Shown piece after piece: positions 31,979 through 38,999 of a DNA stretch of 38,999 nt. The DNA lies in NCBI RefSeq assembly GCF_016888135.1, contig NZ_JACSWB010000293.1, forward strand, positions 1 to 38,999, written 5' to 3'. Every line of letters starts with the position of its first letter. Position 1 is the stretch's first letter. The translations under genes were made by a program, and so were the position numbers. The stretch is from Leptolyngbya sp. CCY15150. GTDB lineage: Bacteria > Cyanobacteriota > Cyanobacteriia > RECH01. The notes below the pieces were generated by a model. The model was not told where the DNA came from. It did no database searches and saw only the letters and a list, made by a program, of their open reading frames with translations.

Positions 31979-32537
31979 AGACCTCCCTGTAGGGCAATTT
32001 AGTATGGCAAGGTAGAGCTAGCATAGGGCGATCGCGATTCAAGAAGACCTCAAGGGCTGAGATGCTTGGAGCAGGTTGAAACCTGATTGCCTATGCTTAG
32101 CGGTGTTGGATCATGATTCTAAACCATGGTTGTCTAATTTTCTTGAACCTATCTCCTAGTTCGGCATGACTGAATTGATAGATGATTTTCCCTCATCCCT
32201 AACCCTTCTCCCCAGGGAGAAGAGAGCTAGAACTCCTGTTCCCTCTTCCTAGGAAGAGGGCTAGGGTGAGGGCGGATTGAGCCATTCATACTTGTATTCA
32301 GCAACGCCCCTAGTTCTAGATGGGGTTAAAGGCAGCGATCGCTATCTGTATTTTTTCTAGGGAGCTAGATGTAACGCTGACAATGCCTGTTTTGCATTGA
32401 CTGCCAAATTTGTTGGATAGAGTTAAGATAGCTGATTGAGGAATAAAATATTTTTTCAGTCCACACCAGCTAATCCTTCTCTGATAGTTTTTAACTCTTC
32501 AGATGCCCTTATCTTAAGATCGATTAGGCATAAAGTC
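31979..32537. other. Gap with intact MITE-like element B
   Basis: No gene. Element B occupies 32163-32308. The rest is AT-rich and should hold the amidohydrolase promoter (near 31979-32100) and the 3' region of the MOSC gene. Confidence 0.55.
32163..32308. mobile_element. MITE-like element B with perfect 8-bp target duplication
   Basis: A 146-bp element with ends GGCATGACTGAAT (32163-32175) and ATTCAGCAACGCC (32296-32308), inverted with a few mismatches on the left. It is flanked by CCTAGTTC at 32155-32162 and 32309-32316. It shares its interior (CCCTCATCC, CAGGGAGAAG, GCTAGAAC, GGGTGAGGG) with element A. No coding capacity. Confidence 0.8.
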
Positions 32538-33359
32538 TCAAGACTCTAGCCAAATAGGATCATGACGATGAATAATACCCCCCTGCACAACTGAAGCGCG
32601 AATACCTGCGATCATAGTGTGGTGCTGAATAGTGGTGCGTAGAATATCTAAATCTTGGGGCAGCCCCTGTTGGGCGAGAGTGGTCACCACACAACGGGGA
32701 CAGGCGGTATCAATCTGTAGGCGTACCTGATCGCCGATGGCTAATAATCCACCCACCCAGGCATCTTCCACAAACCCTGCGTCCGACTCAGTGGGTTCGA
32801 TCAGAATATTCGGGCGAAACCGGCAGGGCTCAAACTGGCCGTCTGGGTAGAGCGCCTGCAGGCTTGAGAGCGTTGAAGTCGTCACCAAATGGATGGGACA
32901 AGAGTCAAAAAAAGTGCCTGTGGGCAGCACCAGTTCTGTGACAGCATCTTGGTGAACAGTTCCTTCTACCTCAGGCCAATATTGGTCTAAGCTCGCCTTC
33001 TCTGGGGCGCTGGAGAGCAACTGTACCGATCGCCCCAAGCTCTGGGAGAGCATGTCTTCGACAGCTTCTGTTTCACTGGTCACCGAGGTACCATCTGGTA
33101 AAACCATCTGAACGGCCGGTAAGGGTGTTGTAGATTGCGGCGTTTCAACAAAGGCTGCTTGGAAATCTAGTAGCTGGGCCCATTTTTTGGGATTCTTAGC
33201 ACTAGCAACTCTGCCACTGGCAACGTCCCATAATGCATAGGCGCGATCGCCCACCAGTCCATGGGAGGTGATTTCGGAGGACTCCAGTTCTTCCCCCAAC
33301 ATTGACTTGACCGGATAGCGCCAGAGCGTCGCTACTGAACCAACCCTTGTCTGAGCCAT
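32538..33359 (-). CDS. MOSC domain-containing protein
   Basis: A 273-residue protein. Residues about 6-100 are the MOSC N-terminal beta barrel (TLWRYPVKSMLGEEL, GLVGDRAYALWD). The MOSC domain follows with FRPNILIE and the conserved cysteine in DTACPRCVVTT, the position that binds sulfur or the molybdenum cofactor in MOCOS, YcbX and mARC proteins. YcbX-type enzymes reduce N-hydroxylated compounds; a ferredoxin domain, present in YcbX, is missing here, so partners would supply electrons. The ending GIIHRHDPIWLE is typical. It stands alone and is transcribed towards element B. Confidence 0.88.
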   Translation of the reverse strand: MAQTRVGSVATLWRYPVKSMLGEELESSEITSHGLVGDRAYALWDVASGRVASAKNPKKWAQLLDFQAAFVETPQSTTPLPAVQMVLPDGTSVTSETEAVEDMLSQSLGRSVQLLSSAPEKASLDQYWPEVEGTVHQDAVTELVLPTGTFFDSCPIHLVTTSTLSSLQALYPDGQFEPCRFRPNILIEPTESDAGFVEDAWVGGLLAIGDQVRLQIDTACPRCVVTTLAQQGLPQDLDILRTTIQHHTMIAGIRASVVQGGIIHRHDPIWLES

Positions 33360-33739
33360 AGCATCTAACTGTGCAAAAACAACCTGCTAACGCTAGCACA
33401 ATCTATGTAAAGCCAGAGGTATCCAATCTTACGGACAGAATGCTGGTCATACGGATCTGGTCTACCCTAGGCCGCGGCGTATGCTCAGTCGGTCGAGGAC
33501 TCTCTAGAACTGGCTGTCTGGTACGATGGCCTGATGAACCTGAAGATCCCATGGCGGTGCTGAATTGCGATCGAAGTTGCGCTAAAGAATCGTGAGCGAG
33601 ACGCTCATACTCGCATTTCATTCACCATCAAGGTAGGGTGAGCCTGTTCACAGTCCTATCTCATATCTTTATTCAGCAATGCTGAGCTAATCCTAGTGTA
33701 GCAATGATCTTTTTCCTCGCGCTATGGTATCGAGGGGTT
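33360..33739. other. Gap with degenerate MITE-like sequence
   Basis: No gene supported; the frames across 33371-33621 on both strands are compositional. The second half contains a repeat with TTGCTGAAT-like ends (33553-33683) related to the one at 37109-37242. Confidence 0.5.
33553..33683. mobile_element. Degenerate MITE-like element E
   Basis: The ends GGCGGTGCTGAAT (33553-33565) and ATTCAGCAATGCT (33671-33683) are inverted and close to those of the other copies. The segment TTCATTCACCATCAAGGT and the following 60 bases resemble 37171-37242. No target duplication is visible (GATCCCAT versus GAGCTAAT). Confidence 0.45.
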
Positions 33740-36106
33740 CTATGGCGTCATAGACTGATTGAAAAGATGATTGTGGATAAACTCTGAGGCTGCTTTGCTA
33801 GGAAGAGGGCGGGCAAAGTGGTATCCTTGAGCCGCATGGCACGTTACAGATTTCAGATACGATAATTGCCGGGTTGTTTCTACCCCCTCTGCTACAACAT
33901 TAAGACCTAAGTTGAGGGCCAGATTGACGATCGCTTTCACAATTTCAAACTTATCAATATCTGTTTCTAGGGGAGTAATAAATGAACGATCAATTTTCAG
34001 TGTACTGATAGGAAACCGATGTAGGTAGCTGAGTGATGAATATCCAGTGCCAAAGTCATCTAAGCAAACTCTGATTTGTCGTGCTTGTAGCTCACTCAGA
34101 ATAGTTGTAGCCACATCAGAATTTTCAATTAAAACACTTTCAGTAATTTCTAGTTTAAGCTGAGAGCCGGAAATATGAGATGTTTCTAGAATATAATCGA
34201 TTTGAGCAATGAGTTCAGCATGGGAGAATTGCTTTCCTGATAGATTAACGTTCATGGTCAGAGCTGATAATGCAGGAAAATCTTGTTGCCATTGATAGAG
34301 TTGATGGCAGGCTTCTTGCAGCACCCAGACATCAATGAGCATAATTAACCCAGTGTCTTCTGCAATTGGAATAAATTCATCGGGAGAGATCATTCCATGT
34401 TCTGGATGCTGCCAGCGCACCAACGCCTCAAAGCCCTCAATGCACTGATGTGCTAAAGATATAATAGGTTGATAGTGTACACTAAGCTCTTTCCGCTCAA
34501 TGGCCCTCTGCAAGTCACTTTCGAGCTGAAGCTGACGAAGGGCATGGGTATGCATGGAAATATCAAAGACCTCATACTCGCCTCGACCTCGTTTCTTGGC
34601 ACGATACATGGCTGTATCCGCGTCTCGCAAGAGCTGAGCTGGGTCAGTATAGTTACTAGCATGTAAGGTAATGCCAATACTGGCGCTAATAAAAACTTCT
34701 CGCCCATCCAGTAAAATAGGTGACTTGAGCACCCGATGGATACGATGGGCTACCTCAATGGCATCATTCATACCTTGGATGCCTTCTAGAAGCATTACGA
34801 ACTCATCTCCCCCTAGTCGGGCGACCGTATCTCCCAGCCGTAGACAGGCTTGCAGTTGATTAGCCACAATCTGTAAGAGTTGATCGCCAATCGTATGACC
34901 CAGGCTATCGTTTACCATCTTAAAGCGATCTAAATCTAGAAATAAAACGGCGAATTGATAAGGAGGTGCTTGGGGATTACGAATAAGATGACGATGAGCG
35001 ATGTGTAGGATATGCCCTAGGCGATCCATAAACAGTGCCCGGTTTGGCAGTCCTGTTAACGTATCATGAAAGGCATCATGGCGAAGCTGAGCCTCTATTT
35101 TTTGGCGCTCAACTAGCTCTGTTTGGGCCTGCTGATACAGTTGAGCTTGATGAATCGCGATCGCACATTGGTCAGCAATCGCTTTGACTAAAGCAACCTC
35201 GTCATCTGTCCAACTGCGTTGGCGATCGCACTGTTGTAGGCAAATACCGCCTAGATAGGTTTCTTGGTAGATCAGCGGCATTAAAATAGTAGACCGGATT
35301 TGATAAACTCGGGCGAGATCTTGAACATGCTCAACGTTAATATCTGCAATATCATGAATGATAATGGGGCGATCCTGGGTAATTTCCTCTTGGTAGTAAT
35401 CATAAAAACTGCAGGCAATACCCAAGAGCATGTCTCGCTGCAACGTCGCGTGGCTGATATATTTAATCACCGAGTAGCTAGTATCTTGCTCTGACTCAGG
35501 CTGAAAGATAGTGCTGCGACTGACCCCCAGAGCTTCATGCAGTTGGTCAACTGTGGTTTGTAGTACGGCATCAAGCACTAAGGTTTTGCGCATCGCCTGC
35601 ACAATTCGATTGACGATCGTTTCACGCCAGGCCTGCTGTTGAATTTGGGCGATCGCTGCCTTTTGATGATGTCGGAGTTTGAATTCCTCTAAAGCTCGCT
35701 TTAAGACCGTAGGCAAGCGAAACAACCGATCTTTGAGCACATAGTCAGTCATGCCCTGTCGAATACATTCAACGGCGGCCTCTTCTCCTAAGCTACCCGT
35801 AATTAAAATGAATGGAATATCTTGCTTAGCCTGCTTAAGCAGCTCAAAGACCTGCAACCCATTAAAACTGGGTAAGCGATAATCTGACAATACGCTATCG
35901 TAAGTATTGTGCTCCAAGAGTTGCTGGCAGCGCTCAGCCGTTGTGGCTGTGTCGTAGGTAAATGGAATGTCGGCAGACTCAAGGGCTAAGAGAATGAGTT
36001 CGACATCTTCGAGAACATCTTCGATAATCAATAACTTGAGTGGTGAGATCTCAACCTCCCAGACACCTTCGTCTAAACTATCAAGCGTGAGTTCGTACTC
36101 TTCCAT
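33740..36106 (-). CDS. REC-GAF-GGDEF-EAL cyclic-di-GMP signalling protein
   Basis: A 788-residue regulator from ATG 36106, chosen because AGGGA lies 7 bases upstream; a TTG at 36121 is less likely. The receiver domain is at about residues 20-140 (KLLIIEDVLEDVELI, Asp in SVLSDYRLPSFNG). A GAF domain lies at about 165-325. GGDEF (about 345-515) has the intact active-site loop RLGGDEFVMLLEG; EAL (about 525-780) has GFEALVRWQ, LDDFGTGYSSLSYLHRFPI and VVAEGVE, all catalytic motifs present. Both synthesis and breakdown of cyclic di-GMP are possible; the receiver would switch the balance. The GAF lacks the cyanobacteriochrome wording, so light sensing is not suggested. Single gene. Confidence 0.93.
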   Translation of the reverse strand: MEEYELTLDSLDEGVWEVEISPLKLLIIEDVLEDVELILLALESADIPFTYDTATTAERCQQLLEHNTYDSVLSDYRLPSFNGLQVFELLKQAKQDIPFILITGSLGEEAAVECIRQGMTDYVLKDRLFRLPTVLKRALEEFKLRHHQKAAIAQIQQQAWRETIVNRIVQAMRKTLVLDAVLQTTVDQLHEALGVSRSTIFQPESEQDTSYSVIKYISHATLQRDMLLGIACSFYDYYQEEITQDRPIIIHDIADINVEHVQDLARVYQIRSTILMPLIYQETYLGGICLQQCDRQRSWTDDEVALVKAIADQCAIAIHQAQLYQQAQTELVERQKIEAQLRHDAFHDTLTGLPNRALFMDRLGHILHIAHRHLIRNPQAPPYQFAVLFLDLDRFKMVNDSLGHTIGDQLLQIVANQLQACLRLGDTVARLGGDEFVMLLEGIQGMNDAIEVAHRIHRVLKSPILLDGREVFISASIGITLHASNYTDPAQLLRDADTAMYRAKKRGRGEYEVFDISMHTHALRQLQLESDLQRAIERKELSVHYQPIISLAHQCIEGFEALVRWQHPEHGMISPDEFIPIAEDTGLIMLIDVWVLQEACHQLYQWQQDFPALSALTMNVNLSGKQFSHAELIAQIDYILETSHISGSQLKLEITESVLIENSDVATTILSELQARQIRVCLDDFGTGYSSLSYLHRFPISTLKIDRSFITPLETDIDKFEIVKAIVNLALNLGLNVVAEGVETTRQLSYLKSVTCHAAQGYHFARPLPSKAASEFIHNHLFNQSMTP

Positions 36107-37356
36107 CGACGTCCCTAGCAATGCGCCACTATCTTGAATAAATGTCTTGTTCTCTCAAGCAATTCGTCCTGTTAGAGCTTATGTCTTTAACCTTTCTTTG
36201 CAAGCAATCTGCTAGAGAAATGCAGATAAACCATAAATCAGATGGCTCAAACAGGTCTCATGGTGCCATGGGGTTTACGAAACTGTGCGCTTATTCATGA
36301 TCGCTTGAGAAAAAAGCTGATCGTAGACCTGTTGTTGCACCACAAACGTTGCATGGCTTTCACCTTCATCATATTTTGGGCAACAGCGATCTGATGAAAC
36401 CCTTTGTGACCCGATCATTCAACATGCTTATGCAAGAAGAGCGACCTGATGAACCAAAGAACATAAATTCGCTACTCTAAGCTATTCAACGCTCTTTCAT
36501 CTTCATAGAGGAGTCCCGAATGTTGATTTATCTTAACATTTACGACATGCCTGTCAACTATAGCAGGTTATTGATCAAGTTAAGTGAGTTCTACATGCTT
36601 TAAGCACCGGCATACTCTGTTGAAATAATGCGAGACGGAAGATTTTATGAGGGCTTTAACGAACAGCCTAGAAGACTAGGCGATCGCCATGATGTTAACG
36701 GTAGTGTTCTACTATTCTGACCTCGAATCATGCAATTGACAACCGCACGACGCCCATAGGGGGATCGGTTATGCTGACTCCAGTAAGACCCACGTCAATC
36801 CGCAGCTAGTTCAATCCGCCCAAGCTTGAACGCCAGAACAAGTTGTCCCAACGAAGCTATTGACATCGATCAACAAGCCCTAGCAAAATTTCCATACCGA
36901 GCGTTGCTATCCTAACGTTCTTTCATGGGCGTTGCTGAATGAGGCTATAAAATTAGGGTAGTGTTCAAACGTTGTCATCTTATGCTGCCAGCGCTCCCGC
37001 GTTAACACCTGCCTTGGCCGCTCCTGCAGCTCTTGAGGTCTAGGCGTAGGAGCGTCGCTGGGAGCATTCCCACGCTCAGCGTAGGAACGATATCAACGTT
37101 CTCTCATGGGCGTTGCTGCATGAGGCTATGACATCGGAATGGCAACAAGATGCTCGCCCTCATAGCTCATTCACCATCAAGGTCGTGTAAGCGGTTTGCT
37201 CACTGTTCTTCAGCGCAAATCCTATCATGATTCAGCAACGACCTTGATGATTCTCAGATTTCCAGCGCTGAACTCGTGAGCCTGGGTTCAGGACTGAGTA
37301 CAACGGGCGTAGTTAGGTTGCCTCACTTATTCTCTGCCCAGAGTTAATAAAGAATG
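36107..37356. other. Gene-poor stretch of 1.25 kb with repeats
   Basis: No reading frame of protein-like composition on either strand. The first 800 bases show nothing recognisable beyond a HIP1 site. The last 450 bases hold a composite repeat (36928-37242), including a duplicated 32-bp block and a GC-rich palindrome near 37066-37089. An uncharacterised RNA gene cannot be excluded. Confidence 0.5.
36928..37242. repeat. Composite of MITE-like ends and a duplicated block
   Basis: GGCGTTGCTGAAT (36928-36940) and GGCGTTGCTGCAT (37109-37121) are two left-type ends in direct orientation; one right-type end ATTCAGCAACGAC lies at 37230-37242. A 32-bp block starting AACGTTCT(T/C)TCATGGGC occurs at 36915 and 37096 with two differences, a spacing of 181 bp. 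Between them lies a GC-rich region with the palindrome TTCCCACGCT-C-AGCGTAGGAA. No target duplication was found. Confidence 0.55.
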
Positions 37357-37800
37357 TTAACGCAGGATCCATTCACAGTGGTTGAGTTGCATCCAATAGA
37401 CTCCCACCCGTCGAGATAGATCTTGGAACTGCTCGCTATCTTGGGGCTTCACCACATAGCTGTTCACGCCTAGCCGATAGCAGGCGGTGATATCGTGATG
37501 TTCGTTAGATGCTGTCATGACGACGACGACTAACTGTTTCGTCCGAGGATGGTTACGGATGACTTCTAAGACTTCTAGTCCGCTAATTTTGGGTAACTTG
37601 AGGTCAAGCAGTACCAATCGCGGTAATGGACGGGGCGATGCTTCTTCTGCTGAACTCAGCAGGTAGTGTAATGCACCTTCACCATCTTGTTCCACATCAA
37701 TTTGGTTGATGAAAGGATAATCCTCTAACGCTAGACGAATGAGTTCGATGTCGTTGGGATCATCTTCAACAACCAAAAGACGAGATGTATTAATCACCAT
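37357..37800 (-). CDS. Single-domain response regulator (Rcp1-like)
   Basis: A 147-residue protein from ATG 37800, with the receiver fold only: acidic pair in LLVVEDDPNDIELI, phospho-acceptor Asp in RLVLLDLKLPKISG, Thr in VVVVMTAS, and Lys in SYVVKPQD. The ending RVGVYWMQLN is typical of the phytochrome-partner Rcp1 group of small cyanobacterial response regulators. It has no output domain, so it should pass phosphate on or bind a partner. An in-frame ATG at 37887 would add 29 residues unlike the family. Its nearest relative in the window is the gene at 38286, about 60% alike by eye; the two are probably tandem duplicates. Confidence 0.88.
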   Translation of the reverse strand: MVINTSRLLVVEDDPNDIELIRLALEDYPFINQIDVEQDGEGALHYLLSSAEEASPRPLPRLVLLDLKLPKISGLEVLEVIRNHPRTKQLVVVVMTASNEHHDITACYRLGVNSYVVKPQDSEQFQDLSRRVGVYWMQLNHCEWILR

Positions 37801-38285
37801 AGTACGAATAAGCCAATCAATGGAGAAGACGCTAGGGCCGACTGCACAGTTTTTTCTAGATGACATGCCAGAGGCTGAGTGCTGCACGCTATCTGCTCAC
37901 TCTCTTCTGAAATGTTGATGCTATGTGCCGTGTGCTAACGTGCGAAATGTGTCAGCCGACTCAATGAAAGTTTAAGGGAAATTACGTATGGAGATGTTCT
38001 AACTAACCAATAGGTCTCAACTGGGGGCGGGCCACTAAGCTCGTATTGGTTAGGGTTTTAGAACGAGAGGGCGATCGCTCTAACCAACTGGATGTACAAC
38101 TATAGCTCAACTATGATGATTTGTCAGTAATCTTACTGAGAAGACGATGCGTGGATTTCTACAGAAAAGCTATGACTGTTAGCATCTCTATAGGGTTCAC
38201 TTACTCCTAGTATATAACATTTTATACCAAAGTATTCCTCATACGTAGCTAACTTGGATCAATGACCATTCGCTCCTCTAGCTCC
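37801..38285. other. Gap between the two response regulators
   Basis: No gene. It contains a long inverted repeat (37996-38064) and AT-rich sequence near 38190-38240. Promoter elements for the 37357 gene should lie at the left end. Confidence 0.5.
37996..38064. repeat. Inverted repeat with bulge
   Basis: GTTCTAACTAACCAATA (37996-38012) pairs with TATTGGTTAG (38044-38053) and TTAGAAC (38058-38064), leaving a 4-base bulge GGTT. The 31-nt loop is G-rich. It lies downstream of the 38286 gene on the minus strand and could be its terminator or a small mobile sequence. Confidence 0.5.
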
Positions 38286-38798
38286 TCAGTCATCTAGGGG
38301 AACCTGGTTGAGCATCATCCAGTAGAACCCGACTTGACAGGCTACATCCATAAATTGCTTGAAGTCCAACGGCTTCACAATATAACTATTAACCCCCAGC
38401 TCATAACAGGTGCTGAGATCTTGGTTCTCCGCTGACGATGTCATGACGACTACAACCAGATCCTTCGTTTGGGGATGGGCGCGAATTGCTCGTAGAACCT
38501 GTAGCCCATCTACTTTAGGGAGCTTGAGATCCAGTAAAACTAGGCGTGGCAAGAGGTGGGGTGCTGATGTTTCTCCAGAACCATGCAAATAGCTAAGTGC
38601 TTGCGCTCCATCCATCACAATGTCCATTTGATTGACAAAATGATGGCTCTCTAGAGCTAACTGAATGAGCTCAACATCGTTGGGATCGTCTTCGACCAAT
38701 AGAATGCGGGTTGGTTCTATCTTCACGGTATTTTCTAGTTTTGAGCTAACAGGTTTATGAATAATGGTTTTGTAGATTTCTAGTATAAATGGAAACAT
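38286..38798 (-). CDS. Single-domain response regulator (Rcp1-like)
   Basis: A receiver-only protein, 170 residues from ATG 38798. Key sites: ILLVEDDPNDVELIQLALES, phospho-acceptor Asp in RLVLLDLKLPKVDG, Thr/Ser in VVVVMTSS, Lys in SYIVKPLDFKQF, and the ending QVGFYWMMLNQVP as in the Rcp1 group. The first 24 residues (MFPFILEIYKTIIHKP and on) are not family-like; GTG 38726 would give a 146-residue protein equal in size to its neighbour at 37357 and may be the true start. Neither start has a ribosome site. Its cognate kinase is not adjacent. Confidence 0.87.
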   Translation of the reverse strand: MFPFILEIYKTIIHKPVSSKLENTVKIEPTRILLVEDDPNDVELIQLALESHHFVNQMDIVMDGAQALSYLHGSGETSAPHLLPRLVLLDLKLPKVDGLQVLRAIRAHPQTKDLVVVVMTSSAENQDLSTCYELGVNSYIVKPLDFKQFMDVACQVGFYWMMLNQVPLDD

Positions 38799-38902
38799 GG
38801 GTCGTGTCGAAGTGACGGAACCCTAAATTTCCATGAACTATCAGCATCCCCTAATGTGAAGTCTGGATAGATAGAGTATTCGTTCTTTGTTTAGGGACGG
38901 GC

Positions 38903-38920
38903 CAGCAATTCTCAGTATGA
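38903..38920. repeat. End sequence of the 131-bp element family
   Basis: CAGCAATTCTCAGTATGA is identical over 18 bases to the end of the nested element at 27870-28000 read from its right side. No second end or target duplication is visible before the window closes, so it is either one end of a copy running out of the window or a relic. Confidence 0.5.
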
Positions 38921-38924
38921 CGAT

Positions 38925-38999
38925 TCAACTGGTATTGGGCGGGATGTTTAGCTCTAGACCTTCCAGCATGAAGGTGAGCAGATGATCCCAACTGTCGAA
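38925..38999 (-). CDS. 3' end of a probable TetR-family regulator (partial)
   Basis: A minus-strand frame enters from the right edge and stops with TGA at 38925-38927. Its 24 residues, starting FDSWDHLLTFMLEGLEL, resemble the C-terminal helix of TetR/AcrR-family repressors, where wording such as W..LL..ML.GL is common. Family assignment from so few residues is tentative. Confidence 0.4.
   Translation of the reverse strand, partial: FDSWDHLLTFMLEGLELNIPPNTS

Noticed and set aside
33371-33621. Short overlapping frames on both strands upstream of the MOSC gene
   Set aside because: Low-complexity translations that overlap a repeat element; no start signals.
3-38999. tRNA, rRNA or riboswitch genes
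   Set aside because: Scanning by eye for cloverleaf ends, anticodon arms and known riboswitch cores gave nothing convincing; a covariance-model search would be needed to exclude them.

Overview
The window is chromosomal-type DNA from a cyanobacterium. The palindrome GCGATCGC (HIP1) is scattered through genes and gaps at very high density, and the gene content fits: a cyanobacterial RRM protein, a phytochrome-type GAF sensor kinase, a PerR/peroxiredoxin pair, a fasciclin lipoprotein and an Omp85-type outer-membrane protein. Genus is not determined; a filamentous or Leptolyngbya-like lineage is only a guess. No rRNA, tRNA, CRISPR array or intact transposase was seen.

Layout. 1-6750: a TIGR03032-like gene, an FG-GAP/RTX repeat protein that looks like a type I secretion substrate, a DUF202 membrane protein, a fasciclin lipoprotein, an ArsR-type regulator and an RRM RNA-binding protein. 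6800-8300: a membrane protein with an internal duplication, a short remnant of an ABC-transporter ATPase, and a small membrane protein. 8277-13073: a cluster of exported small OB-fold (YgiW/YdeI-like) proteins with one, two or three domains, plus a truncated copy, surrounding an OmpR-type response regulator and a CHASE3 histidine kinase. 13283-15922: a parA-parB operon with five copies of a 22-bp palindrome upstream of parA, a candidate complete partition system. 15981-20400: an esterase, a class III aminotransferase, and a divergent peroxiredoxin/PerR pair with a PerR-box-like site between them. 20900-27475: a REC-PAS-adenylate cyclase and a 1537-residue hybrid kinase whose GAF domain looks like a cyanobacteriochrome. 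28219-33359: an Omp85 barrel protein, a small unknown protein, an 8-oxoguanine-deaminase-like amidohydrolase and a MOSC protein. 33740-38798: a REC-GAF-GGDEF-EAL protein and two paralogous single-domain response regulators. Fragments of neighbouring genes reach both edges.

The gaps from about 20 kb onward are rich in small non-coding repeats. One MITE-like family has ends close to GGCGTTGCTGAAT; one copy (32163-32308) has a perfect 8-bp target duplication. Another copy (27768-28053) is itself interrupted by a second 131-bp element with 12-bp terminal inverted repeats and a perfect 9-bp target duplication. A third repeat type occurs at 20634 and 29951.

Functionally the window is dominated by signal transduction: four REC-containing regulators besides the OmpR pair and hybrid kinase, with cAMP and c-di-GMP output, and by exported proteins. 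The most interesting units are the OB-fold/two-component cluster, which recalls the gammaproteobacterial ygiW-qseB-qseC arrangement, and the parAB locus with its own palindromic array.
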